Source: Xanthobacteraceae bacterium
GTDB taxonomy: Bacteria; Pseudomonadota; Alphaproteobacteria; Rhizobiales; Xanthobacteraceae
Assembly: GCA_019746355.1 (NCBI GenBank)
Contig: JAIESC010000028.1
Coordinates: 1-64,000 of the forward strand
Reading direction: 5' to 3'
Length of the DNA: 64,000 bases
Made by a program: the position numbers and the translations under genes. The notes beneath the pieces are model-generated. The model searched no databases and was not told where the DNA came from. It saw nothing but the letters and a program-made list of their open reading frames with translations. Shown here piece by piece: positions 17,524 through 26,328 of this stretch (position 1 is the stretch's first letter; each line of letters opens with the position of its first letter).

Positions 17524-17742
17524 GGTCACCTCCTGCAAAGTCTCCGGCGACCCGCGGCGTCCCTCCGTCAGACCGTGAACCGCATTCCTCTCTCTATAAG
17601 CGGCCGGGTGGCGGGCCAGTTCCGCGCGATTTTTAACCGCAGATGCAAGACATCGGTCGGGTGGTCGCGGGCTCTGCGGCCATGCTAGCTTCGCCTTGGG
17701 GGGAGACGCCGGCACCGGGAAAACGGTGCGCAGAGGGGGATT

Positions 17743-19797
17743 ATGGCGGAGGGGAAGGAAGCGGCCACGGTCGCGCCGTCAGGCATTTCCGACGCGGCGC
17801 TGAAGAAGGCCGAGCATTACATCGAGGCGGAAGAGGGCGCGCAGAACCGCCTGTCGGGTTTTGCCGGGACCGTGGCCATGTCGGTCGCGGTGGCGATGTC
17901 GCTGTTTCACCTTTACGCGGCGGTCGCGGGCGCGTGGCCGTTCCAGAATTTCCCGATCATTGCCACGCAGCCGCTGCGCTACGCGCATGTCGCCTTCGTG
18001 CTGATCCTGAGCTTCCTGTTGTTTCCGATGGCGATGCGGTTTCGCAACCGCATCCGCTGGTGGGACGTGGTGCTGGGCCTCGCCGGCGCAGCGATCCTCG
18101 TCTACGCGATCGAGGGCGGCGAGGATTTCACCGACCGCGCCACCATGCCGACGCAGCTCGATACGACGCTCGGCATCATCTTCATCGTTCTGCTGCTTGA
18201 AGCGACCCGCCGCACCACCGGCTGGATCGTGCCGGTGGTGGCGATCGGCTTCCTCGCTTACGCCTATTTCGGCCCGTCGCTGCCGCAGCCCTGGACCCAT
18301 CGCGGCTTCGACATAGGCCAGATCGTCGGCCAGCTGTTCATCACGCTCGAAGGCATCTTCGGCATTCCGGTCGACGTGTCGTCGTCGCTGATCATCCTGT
18401 TCACCATCTACGGCGCGTTCCTGCAGCACTCCGGCGCGGGCAAGTTCTTCATCGACTTCTCGATGGCGCTGATGGGCAACAAGGCCAACAGCGCCGGCCG
18501 CACCGTGGTGCTGTCGTCGTTCCTGCTCGGCGGGCCGTCGGGCTCGGGGGTGGCCACCACCGTCACCATCGGCGCGGTGGCCTATCCGATGATGGAGAAG
18601 GCGGGCTTCGAGAAGAACGCGGCCGGCGGCCTGCTTGCGGCCGGCGGGCTCGGCGCGATCATCTCGCCGCCGGTCCTGGGCGCGGCCGCGTTCCTGATCG
18701 CTGAATTTCTCAAGATCAGCTATCTCGACGTGATCTGGATGGCGACCATCCCGACCTGCCTCTATTACCTCGCGCTGCTGTTCATGGTCGAGCTCGACGC
18801 CAAGCGCTTCCATGCGCATGCAGTCGATGTCGGCCAGGACCTGTCGCTGTGGCAACTGACGCGGCGCTATGGCTTCCACTTCCTCTCGCTGATCTCGATC
18901 ATCGTCTTCATGCTGTGGGGCTATTCGCCGACCCTTTCCGTGTTCTGGTCGACGGTGCTGACCTTCGGCTTGAGCTTCCTCGCTCGCGACACCGCGCTGA
19001 CGCCGAAGCGGCTGGTGCGGACGCTCGCAGACGGCTCGACCGGCGTGCTGACGGCGGCGACCACCTGCGCCACCGCGGGCATCATCGTCGGCGTCGTCAC
19101 GCTCACCGGTTTGGGGCTGAAGTTCTCGGCGATCGTGATCGACTATGCGGGCGGAAGCCTGCTGCTCACCGCGCTCTACACCGCGCTGATCGTCTGGATC
19201 ATCGGCCTCGCCGTGCCGGTGACCGCGTCCTACATCATCTGCGCGGTGATCGCAGCGCCGGCGATGATCAAGCTCGGCGTGCCGGACGTCGCCGCCCATA
19301 TGTTCATCTTCTATTACTCGGTGCTGTCCGAGGTCTCGCCGCCGACCGCGCTGTCGCCGTTCGCGGCGGCGGCGATCACCGGCGGCGATCCCTACAAGAC
19401 GACCTTGCAGGCGTGGAAATATACGCTGCCGGCGTTCCTGGTGCCGTTCGTGTTCGTGCTCGATCCGCAGGGGCTCGGGCTTCTTCTCAAGCTGCCGAAG
19501 GACGGCTCGTGGGTCGACATCGTCGAGATCACCCTCAAGACTGCGGCGGGCCTCGCCGCGCTTGCCGCCGCGGCGCAGGGCTGGGCGCTGCGCCGCACAA
19601 CGGCGAGCGAGCGCGGGCTGCTGACGCTCGCCGGCCTGCTGCTGGTGTTTCCGAGCCTGATCGAGGCGCTGATGGAGGCCGTGATCGGCCACGACATCAA
19701 CTACACAGCGACTTTTGGCTTGGCACTGGCCGCGGCGGTCCTGCTAAAACAACGCATGCAACCGGCGACGCCAGAAGCGCCGGCCACGCGCGGATGA
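17743..19797 (+). CDS. TRAP transporter, fused small and large permease (DctQM type)
   Basis: A 684-residue multi-spanning protein in which the 4-helix DctQ-like and the DctM-like ion-coupled permease modules are one chain, as is usual for TAXI-type TRAP systems. The M-type signature regions are GGPSGSGVATTVTIGAVAYP and GLGAIISPPVLGAAAFLIAE, and late SPPTALSPFAAAAITGGDP. It imports a substrate bound by the partner receptor using a cation gradient. Start ATG 17743 has AGAGGGGGATT upstream. The receptor gene starts 29 bases after its stop, so the pair forms a complete two-component transporter. Ligand unknown. Confidence 0.92.
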   Translation: MAEGKEAATVAPSGISDAALKKAEHYIEAEEGAQNRLSGFAGTVAMSVAVAMSLFHLYAAVAGAWPFQNFPIIATQPLRYAHVAFVLILSFLLFPMAMRFRNRIRWWDVVLGLAGAAILVYAIEGGEDFTDRATMPTQLDTTLGIIFIVLLLEATRRTTGWIVPVVAIGFLAYAYFGPSLPQPWTHRGFDIGQIVGQLFITLEGIFGIPVDVSSSLIILFTIYGAFLQHSGAGKFFIDFSMALMGNKANSAGRTVVLSSFLLGGPSGSGVATTVTIGAVAYPMMEKAGFEKNAAGGLLAAGGLGAIISPPVLGAAAFLIAEFLKISYLDVIWMATIPTCLYYLALLFMVELDAKRFHAHAVDVGQDLSLWQLTRRYGFHFLSLISIIVFMLWGYSPTLSVFWSTVLTFGLSFLARDTALTPKRLVRTLADGSTGVLTAATTCATAGIIVGVVTLTGLGLKFSAIVIDYAGGSLLLTALYTALIVWIIGLAVPVTASYIICAVIAAPAMIKLGVPDVAAHMFIFYYSVLSEVSPPTALSPFAAAAITGGDPYKTTLQAWKYTLPAFLVPFVFVLDPQGLGLLLKLPKDGSWVDIVEITLKTAAGLAALAAAAQGWALRRTTASERGLLTLAGLLLVFPSLIEALMEAVIGHDINYTATFGLALAAAVLLKQRMQPATPEAPATRG

Positions 19798-19826
19798 GAT
19801 TTTTGGGTTGAAGGGAGAGAATGGAC

Positions 19827-20792
19827 ATGAAACGCAGAGGATTGGTTCTTGGTGGACTGGTGGCAGGCGCGGCGCTGTTTGCCAGCGTCGCAGTGGCGCA
19901 GCAGCTCAACATCGCGATCGCAACCGGTGGCACCGGCGGCGTCTACTATCCGCTCGGCGGCGGCATGGCGAACGTGCTGACCAAGTACGTGCCGGGCGCG
20001 GCCGCGACCGCGCGCGTCACCGGCGGCTCGGTCGACAACCTCAAGCTGATCGGCTCAAAGCAGAGCGAAGTCGCGCTGGTGATGGTCGACGCAGCCCTCG
20101 ATGCGCTCAAAGGCGAGGACAAGTTCAAGGGCAACAAGGTCGAGGTCCGCACGCTGATGGTGCTCTACCCGAACCGCATGCATGTGGTGACGGTGGAGGG
20201 CAGGGGCATCGAGAAGATGTCCGACCTCAAGGGCAAGCGCGTCTCCACCGGCTCGCCCGGCAGCGCGACGGAGGTGATGGCGTTTCGCGTCATCGAAGCC
20301 GCGGGTCTTGACAAGGACAAGGATATGAGGCGCGAGCGGCTCGGCGTCGCCGAGTCGACCAACGCGATCAAGGACGGCAAGATCGACGCCTACTTCTGGG
20401 TCGGCGGCCTGCCGACCGCGGCGGTGACCGATCTCGGCGCGTCGCCCGGCGTCAAGATCAAGCTGGTCGATCATTCCGACGTGGTCGACAAGATGAACGC
20501 CAAGTATGGCGGCATCTACAGCGCCGGCGTCATTCCGGCCAAGACCTATCCGGGCCAGGAGAAGGACAACGCGATCTCGGTGGTGCAGAACATCCTGGTC
20601 GCCAACGCCGACATGCCCGACAAGGTCGCCTACGACATCGTCAAGACCTTCATCGAGAAGCAGGCGGAGCTCGTCGCCGTGCACGGCGAGGCGAAGAGCA
20701 TCACGCTCGAGAACCAGGGCCCGAAGAACTCGCCGATCCCGTGGCATCCGGGCGCGGCGAAGTACCTCACCGAGAAGGGCGTGAAGATGTAG
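19827..20792 (+). CDS. TAXI-family TRAP transporter solute receptor
   Basis: A 321-residue periplasmic receptor. Signal peptide KRRGLVLGGLVAGAALFAS with cut near SVAVA before QQLNI; the mature chain opens with NIAIATGGTGGVYYPLGG, the TAXI hallmark, followed by ARVTGGSVDNLKLI, LKGKRVSTGSPGSATE and AYFWVGGLPTAAV. ATG 19827 was preferred because AGGGAGAG is spaced well from it; ATG 19821 (two codons upstream) is possible. TAXI receptors bind glutamate or other small carboxylates. It pairs with the fused permease immediately upstream. Confidence 0.92.
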   Translation: MKRRGLVLGGLVAGAALFASVAVAQQLNIAIATGGTGGVYYPLGGGMANVLTKYVPGAAATARVTGGSVDNLKLIGSKQSEVALVMVDAALDALKGEDKFKGNKVEVRTLMVLYPNRMHVVTVEGRGIEKMSDLKGKRVSTGSPGSATEVMAFRVIEAAGLDKDKDMRRERLGVAESTNAIKDGKIDAYFWVGGLPTAAVTDLGASPGVKIKLVDHSDVVDKMNAKYGGIYSAGVIPAKTYPGQEKDNAISVVQNILVANADMPDKVAYDIVKTFIEKQAELVAVHGEAKSITLENQGPKNSPIPWHPGAAKYLTEKGVKM

Positions 20793-20818
20793 TTCGCGCG
20801 GCAGCGCTCGCGCATGCA

Positions 20819-20842
20819 GCGGCCGGCGGAAATGCCGGCCGC
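20819..20842. terminator. possible terminator hairpin after TRAP operon
   Basis: GCGGCCGGC and GCCGGCCGC form a 9-bp perfect stem around a 6-base loop, 26 bases after the receptor stop. There is no run of T after it, so intrinsic termination is only probable. Confidence 0.4.
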
Positions 20843-21015
20843 TTGCGTTGAGCCTGGTCGAGTAACAAAACACAACGCGCTCTCGTTATTTGTAGCGGAT
20901 CGCGAGCCTGTTGCGGCCGCGGCGAACGGCCGTCAACCGGGCCTTGTCATTCGCCGAACAATTGCCTTGAATTGCCGCAGCGGCGAATAAGTTCCTGCGC
21001 TGGGATGGGGGGCCG

Positions 21016-23457
21016 GTGCGCGAAGTGGTACCGCTCAAGGTGCTCGTGATCTGCCGGCGGTGGATGACGGTGTGGCACGCCACGCTCTTGGTCGTCGTGG
21101 CAGTGGCCGCTTGGCTCGTGGGCGGCGAGGCGGCGCAGGCAAGCTGCGATCCCGCCGCGGGGAGCAACATTACCGCCACCTGCACCGGGGCGACAAACAA
21201 TCAAGGCGGCGGTGCGCCGGGCACGAGTGGCGGAACTGACGGCTATGGCACCGGTGCCGAGACGAACCTCAACGTCACGGTGGTGCCGGGCGCGAGCGTC
21301 ACGGGGGCGGGCCGCGGCATCTTCTTCGATACCGGCAGCGTCGCCAATTTCGGCACCATCTCCGGGGTGAGGGGTATCGAAGGCGTCACCGCCGCCAATG
21401 TGAACAATTCCGGCAGCATCTCGGGAAGCCTCGAAGGCATTAGCGCTACCACCGCCAGCGTGACCAATTCCGGCATCATCACGGGGGGCCAAAGAGGCAT
21501 CGTCACCACCGGCACCGTCAGCGTGATCAATTCCGGTACGATCTCGGCGACGATCGGCGTAGGCGTCGATGGTCAGACCGCCAACGTGACCAATTCCGGC
21601 ACCATCTCCGGGCCTCTTTTCGGTATCACCGCCAGCACCGCCAACGTGACCAATTCCGGCACCATTTCGGGGGGCGAGGGAATCGCTGCCGGGATCGCCA
21701 ACGTCAGCAATTCCGGCACCATCTCGGGGACCGACTTCGGCATCCGCGCGGTCACCACCGCCAACGTGACCAATTCCGGTATCATCTCGGCAAGTGTCGG
21801 CATCGACGCCATCACAGCCAATGTGACCAATTCCGGCAGCATCTCCGGGGTGAGGGGCATCGAGGCCACCGCCGCCAATGTGAACAATTCCGGCAGCATC
21901 TCGGGAAGCCTCGAAGGCATTATCGCCACCACCGCCAGCGTGACCAATTCCGGCATCATCACAGGGCGCCAAAGAGGCATCGTCACCACCGGCACCGTCA
22001 GCGTGATCAATTCCGGTACGATCTCGGCGACGGTCGGCGTAGGCGTCGAGGGCCAGACCGCCAACGTGACCAATTCCGGCACCATCTCGGGGCCTCTCTT
22101 CGGGATCACCGCCAGCACCGCCAATGTGAGCAATTCCGGCATCATCTCCGGCGGCATAGCCGCGCTCCAGTTCGCCGGCAATCCCGACACGCTGACGCTG
22201 TTGCCCGGCTCGCGCATCATCGGCGCGATCAATCTCGCCGGCGGCGGCGACACGGTGAACTTCCGCGGCGGCAACCACAATCTCACCTTCGATACGCTCG
22301 CCGGCGCGACGGTGACCGGCACGACGCCGTTCGTCGTGTCCGGCAATCGCGCGGTCGCGATCGACCCGACGCCGTTCGCAATGGCCGACCGCAACCTGAT
22401 GGACTTCTCGCGCATGATCTCGGCAGTGATCCCCGAGATCGAGACCGCAGCCGCGGGCACGAGCGGCAGCGCGCCACTCGCTTTTTCTGGCTCGGCCCGC
22501 AGCGCCGCCGATGTGGTCGGCGATACCTTCGCGGCGGCGATCCCCAGCCTCTCGGCCTATGCCGGGGAGACGGCGGTGTTAGGCAATCCGACCGCGGTCT
22601 ATGCCGGCGGCACCACGGTTTGGGCGCGCGGCTTTGCCGGCAAGCGCGTGCAGGAGGCCGACGGCGTTCTGCTGCGCACCGAGAACCAGTTCTATGGCGG
22701 AATGCTCGGAGCCGAATGGCAGGCGGGGCCCAACTGGCGGCTCGGCCTGTTCGCCGGCGGCGGCGAGACGAAGAGCAGCCTCGATCTCAACTACGGCGAG
22801 ACCAAAAGCACGCTGGTGTTTGGCAGCGCGTACGCACGCTATCGTCTCGCCAACGCGTTCCTGTATCTCGCCGTGCAAGGCGGCCGTTCCGGGAATGACA
22901 CGCAGCGGCGGATCAACAACAACCTCGTCGCGGGCGGAATCGAGACGGCGACGGCGAGCTTCGACGGCTGGTACGTGAGTCCGGAGGCGCATTTCGGCAT
23001 CCACCATGCGCTCGGCACATGGGGCGGGGCGGCCTATACGCTCAGCCCGAGCCTGCGCGTTCGCTACCTCTATGCGTCGTTCGACGGCTACACGGAAAGC
23101 GGCTCGAGCGCGAACCTCACGGTGGGCCGGCGCAGCGTGCAGGACTTCGAGGAGCGCGGCGAGTTGAAGTTGACTCGCACCGAGACGTTCGGGGCCACCG
23201 CGGCGATCGCCACCAGCATCTATGGCGGCGTGCTGGCGGTGCAGCGCGTGGGCAACACGACGGTCGATGCCGCGCTGCTCGGCCAGGCGATACCGTTTGC
23301 GACGCCCGGCGAGAACAACGTGTGGGGCGGTTACGGCGGCGCGGGTCTGGCCTGGCGCGCCGAGCGCATCACCGTGTTCGGTGCGGCCGAATACACCGCG
23401 CTGTCCGACAACAGCGCCATCGTCAGCGGCCGCGCCGGATTGCGCGTGACGTTCTGA
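21016..23457 (+). CDS. autotransporter with repetitive beta-helix passenger
   Basis: An 813-residue type V secretion protein. A signal region (TVWHATLLVVVAVAAWLVGG, cut near AAQA-SCDP) is followed by a Thr/Ser/Asn-rich passenger (about 60-430) of about 20-residue units of the form VxNSGTISG, expected to form a beta-helix. From about residue 530 comes a C-terminal autotransporter beta-barrel: alternating aromatic strands such as WARGFAGKRV, GWYVSPEAHFG and a final AGLRVTF ending in Phe. GTG 21016 follows a G-rich run; ATG 21064 is an alternative. The passenger would face the cell surface, perhaps for adhesion; no catalytic domain is visible. It contains an internal DNA duplication (21361-22150). 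Confidence 0.88.
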   Translation: MREVVPLKVLVICRRWMTVWHATLLVVVAVAAWLVGGEAAQASCDPAAGSNITATCTGATNNQGGGAPGTSGGTDGYGTGAETNLNVTVVPGASVTGAGRGIFFDTGSVANFGTISGVRGIEGVTAANVNNSGSISGSLEGISATTASVTNSGIITGGQRGIVTTGTVSVINSGTISATIGVGVDGQTANVTNSGTISGPLFGITASTANVTNSGTISGGEGIAAGIANVSNSGTISGTDFGIRAVTTANVTNSGIISASVGIDAITANVTNSGSISGVRGIEATAANVNNSGSISGSLEGIIATTASVTNSGIITGRQRGIVTTGTVSVINSGTISATVGVGVEGQTANVTNSGTISGPLFGITASTANVSNSGIISGGIAALQFAGNPDTLTLLPGSRIIGAINLAGGGDTVNFRGGNHNLTFDTLAGATVTGTTPFVVSGNRAVAIDPTPFAMADRNLMDFSRMISAVIPEIETAAAGTSGSAPLAFSGSARSAADVVGDTFAAAIPSLSAYAGETAVLGNPTAVYAGGTTVWARGFAGKRVQEADGVLLRTENQFYGGMLGAEWQAGPNWRLGLFAGGGETKSSLDLNYGETKSTLVFGSAYARYRLANAFLYLAVQGGRSGNDTQRRINNNLVAGGIETATASFDGWYVSPEAHFGIHHALGTWGGAAYTLSPSLRVRYLYASFDGYTESGSSANLTVGRRSVQDFEERGELKLTRTETFGATAAIATSIYGGVLAVQRVGNTTVDAALLGQAIPFATPGENNVWGGYGGAGLAWRAERITVFGAAEYTALSDNSAIVSGRAGLRVTF
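21361..22150 (+). repeat. 480-bp-offset duplication inside autotransporter passenger
   Basis: About 310 bases from 21361 recur from about 21841 with near-identical sequence at a constant offset of 480 bases (160 codons). Apart from a 3-base gap near the left end, only scattered substitutions separate the copies. The copies are far more alike than the neighbouring passenger units are to one another, pointing to recent in-frame duplication. Confidence 0.85.
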
Positions 23458-23705
23458 TCAGCTCCGTTGATCGCAAGCCGTTTGCATTTTGTTTCCGCGA
23501 TGTTCGCGAATTGACGAAGCGTTTACCAACCCATGTTGGCGCGGCGGCATATCCGTTCGCATCAGGAACGCGCTCCTTAACCGCTTCGCAAGGTTAATCG
23601 GACCATAAATCAAACCGTCGCATTGGAGCCATCGCGGAGCCAACAGCCGACGCTTCTAAGTGCGTTGCGTACCGTCCCGTTGCGTTCAGTGGCGTGAGCG
23701 TTTGT

Positions 23706-25343
23706 ATGGTTGTGTCGCGTAGCCGGCCGAAGGGAGCCAAGCACTACGCTTCCTTCGGCCTCGGCGTCCTGGTGATGGGACTGATGCCGAGAACGATCGG
23801 TTATCAGGACCTTGCTGCGCTGATGGCGCGGCAGCCCGACGTGTCGCAGCGCGCGCGCGCCCACATGCTGGCGTCGCCGTTCGGCACGATCCACGCCGCG
23901 ACCTTCAGCTTTCCGCAGCCGGTCGGCACCGCGATCCCCGAGCCGCCGCTCGCGCGGCTTGCGAGCGTCAGCAGCGATCAGATCATCACCGGTTCGATCC
24001 AGCTCGACGCCGGCATGCCGATGCAGCTCTACCGGCTGCGGCTCGACTTCCCCTCGGTCAATCGCGCGCTCAAGGGCGACCTCCTGGTGTCCAGGCGGCG
24101 CGAGCAGCCGCAGCAGCCTGCGCCCAAGCGCGACCTCGTGCCGGGCAAGGTGAAGACCGTGTCGTTTCCTCGGCCGGCGGACATCCCCGCGGCCGAGCCG
24201 CCGGAAGCCGTTGTCCCGGTGCCGGCCGCGCCGGAGGCCAGGATCGAACCCAGGATCGAGACCAAGACCGAGCCCAGGATCGAGACCAAGACCGAGCCCA
24301 GGATCGAGACCAAGGTCGAAACGAACGCTGCGCCAAAGTCCGAACCGGGCGCGCTGACGCCGTCGGACCTGGCGCTCCGGCCGGATGCTGCGCCCGCGCC
24401 CAAGGACGAGACAAAGATCGAGACCAGGCCCGAGGTGAAGCCGGATACCAAGGCCGAGGTGAAGCCCGCAACCTTCGCGCTCGCCGCGGTTACGTCCGAG
24501 CCGCGCGACCTGCCGGTGCGCGTCGCGCCGCTGGCCATCGACGAAAGCAACGCCGCGGTGCGGCTCGGCCGGCTCTACTTCGGCAACAATCCGGCTGGCG
24601 ACGAGATCGGCCCGATCCAGCCCTGGCCGATGGACGAGGAATGGCAGGTCGAGGTCCCGCGCGCGCGCGATCCCGACCTCAAGCAATCGGCGCTGACGCC
24701 GGCCGATGCCGACTTCAACTACGAGACGCCGGGCGCGACGCCGGTCGAGCCGTCCGCCGGCGAGACCGTTGCGCCGAAGGGTGAGGTGACCGGCCCGCTC
24801 AAGCGCCCGAAGACGCCGGCCGAGCGCCTCGGCCTCGACACGAAGCAGCGGGCGAAGTCGGAGAAGTGCCTTGCCGACGCGGTCTATTTCGAGTCGCGCG
24901 GCGAGACCAAGCGCGGGCAGATCGCGGTGGCGCAGGTGGTCATGAACCGCGTGTTCTCCGGCTTCTATCCCGGCAGCGTCTGCGGCGTGGTTTACCAGAA
25001 CGCGCACCGCAAGCTCGCCTGCCAGTTCACCTTCGCCTGCGACGGCATTCCCGACGTGGTGAGGGAGCCGGACATGTGGAAGCAGGCGACCGAAATCGCC
25101 CGCAACATGCTCGACGGCAAGCTGTGGCTGCCCGAGGTCGGGCACTCGACGCACTACCATGCCTACTGGGTGCATCCGGCCTGGGTGCGCGAGATGAACC
25201 GCAAGCAGAAGATCGGCGTGCACAGCTTCTACCGGCCGCGCGCCTGGGGCGACGGCATGGAGGTCGGCCCGCTCAATGCGTCGCAGGTGCCGACGCTGCC
25301 GCAGGCTCCCGCCGCGGACGACGCGGCCAAGGCGAAGTTGTAA
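23706..25343 (+). CDS. SleB-type cell wall hydrolase with long N-terminal linker
   Basis: A 545-residue protein whose last about 160 residues are a Hydrolase_2 (SleB) domain that cuts peptidoglycan. The likely catalytic Glu396 is in DAVYFESRGET, followed by GQIAVAQVVMNRV, LACQFTFACDG and HSTHYHAYWV. The N-terminus has a hydrophobic segment (SFGLGVLVMGLMP) that may anchor or export it. Residues about 180-270 are a low-complexity Pro/Glu/Lys/Thr linker with repeated EPRIETKT units. ATG 23706 is used; GTG 23694 is in frame. It stands alone after the autotransporter. Similar proteins with variable linkers are common in Rhizobiales. Confidence 0.85.
   Translation: MVVSRSRPKGAKHYASFGLGVLVMGLMPRTIGYQDLAALMARQPDVSQRARAHMLASPFGTIHAATFSFPQPVGTAIPEPPLARLASVSSDQIITGSIQLDAGMPMQLYRLRLDFPSVNRALKGDLLVSRRREQPQQPAPKRDLVPGKVKTVSFPRPADIPAAEPPEAVVPVPAAPEARIEPRIETKTEPRIETKTEPRIETKVETNAAPKSEPGALTPSDLALRPDAAPAPKDETKIETRPEVKPDTKAEVKPATFALAAVTSEPRDLPVRVAPLAIDESNAAVRLGRLYFGNNPAGDEIGPIQPWPMDEEWQVEVPRARDPDLKQSALTPADADFNYETPGATPVEPSAGETVAPKGEVTGPLKRPKTPAERLGLDTKQRAKSEKCLADAVYFESRGETKRGQIAVAQVVMNRVFSGFYPGSVCGVVYQNAHRKLACQFTFACDGIPDVVREPDMWKQATEIARNMLDGKLWLPEVGHSTHYHAYWVHPAWVREMNRKQKIGVHSFYRPRAWGDGMEVGPLNASQVPTLPQAPAADDAAKAKL
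24251..24314 (+). repeat. 24-bp tandem repeat coding EPRIETKT
   Basis: Two exact and one partial copy of a 24-base unit (CAGGATCGAGACCAAGACCG and four more bases) inside the hydrolase linker. The unit length keeps the frame, so copy number could vary between strains without breaking the gene. Confidence 0.8.
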
Positions 25344-25466
25344 GGGGCAGACGCTGCGGCTCGGAGCTGGCCTGGCCGCAGCGGCGTCGGTGCGCCGCCC
25401 GACCGGAAGGCTGACGGGGCCGCCCCGGATGGCAACCGGATACTGGCCTGGGCCGGGAAACGGCCA

Positions 25467-25480
25467 GTGACAATTGTCAC
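25467..25480. promoter_or_regulatory. 14-bp perfect palindrome upstream of LysR-type gene
   Basis: GTGACAATTGTCAC is perfectly symmetric and lies 121 bases before the short LysR-type gene, in an otherwise featureless 257-base gap. It could be an operator for that or another regulator. Confidence 0.35.
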
Positions 25481-25600
25481 ACGTCGGTTGCGACGTCTGC
25501 GATAGACTCGGTCCGAGTTGAGCCGCGATTCCCAATCGGTGCGTGACCGGACCTTTCCGCCAGCAACGGTTTCAGAATTGATCTTGCCAAGGACGCCGTC

Positions 25601-25993
25601 ATGTTAGGCCGAATCCAGTTTCAGCACGTTCGTTATTTCCTCGCGCTTGTCGCGGAAGGCAATTTCACCCGCGCGGCGAAGCGCTGCGGCGTTTCACAGC
25701 CGTCGCTCACCAATGCGATCAAATCGCTGGAGCTCTCGCTCGGGGGCCGGCTGTTCGAGCGGAGTTTCAAGGGCTGCCGCCTCACCGAGCTCGGCACGAG
25801 CCTGCGCCCGCACTTCGAGCGGTTGCAAAACGGCGCGGAGCAGGTCTCCCGGATCGTCGGGCGATTTCGGGCGGCTGGCGACCCGCAGGCGTCCGGCCGT
25901 GTTTCGCCGGGCGCATCCGGCAAGCAGCCGATCGTTTACGCTCGCAGCGCCCAGCGACCGGCGCGGAGCTCCGGGGCTGCGGCGACGCTGTAA
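25601..25993 (+). CDS. short LysR-type protein, DNA-binding domain only
   Basis: A 130-residue protein. Residues 5-65 are a clear LysR winged helix-turn-helix: IQFQHVRYFLALVAEGNFTR, then AAKRCGVSQPSLTNAIKSLE and LFERSFKGCRLTELG. A linker-helix-like part follows, but the roughly 200-residue effector-binding domain of normal LysR regulators (about 300 residues) is absent; the frame ends in Pro/Ala/Ser-rich sequence. No remnant of the missing domain is seen in the next 90 bases. It could be a truncated gene or a functional stand-alone DNA-binding protein. No typical target gene is divergent from it. Confidence 0.8.
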   Translation: MLGRIQFQHVRYFLALVAEGNFTRAAKRCGVSQPSLTNAIKSLELSLGGRLFERSFKGCRLTELGTSLRPHFERLQNGAEQVSRIVGRFRAAGDPQASGRVSPGASGKQPIVYARSAQRPARSSGAAATL

Positions 25994-26085
25994 GCGCGAA
26001 CGATTTGTTTACGCCGCTGGCATTTGCCCTGTTGCGGCGCTGATGCTGCCATGCGCCGTCCATATTTCGCTTTCATCGTCGCGCG

Positions 26086-26262
26086 ATGGAGTTGGATCAG
26101 CCGCTGAAGTTCGGTTCGCTTTGTCCCCGGTGCGATCTCGGCATGATGCGGGTTGCGCGCCGGGCTCCCGACTGGCCCAATCCGGGCAAGAGCAGGGTGA
26201 CCTACCGGTGCAGCGAGTGCGAGCACGAGGTCGCGCAGACACGGGATGACCGGTTTGTTTAG
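26086..26262 (+). CDS. small zinc-ribbon-like protein (58 residues)
   Basis: Two CxxC pairs, LCPRC near residue 14 and RCSEC near residue 44, are spaced as in a zinc ribbon. Between them is a basic stretch (MRVARRAPDWPNPGKSR). It starts at ATG 26086 without a clear ribosome site. The paired CxxC motifs argue that it is a real gene. Function unknown. Confidence 0.55.
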   Translation: MELDQPLKFGSLCPRCDLGMMRVARRAPDWPNPGKSRVTYRCSECEHEVAQTRDDRFV

Positions 26263-26328
26263 GGAAGCCGAAGCGATCGCAACACGGGTCGTCTCATCCC
26301 GTCCCTCGCGGGCAGGGAGGGCACCACC

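Noticed and set aside
21349..22150. Regular short repeats that could suggest a CRISPR array
   Set aside because: The units are in frame, code NSGTISG-type beta-helix turns and lack constant spacers; they belong to the autotransporter passenger.
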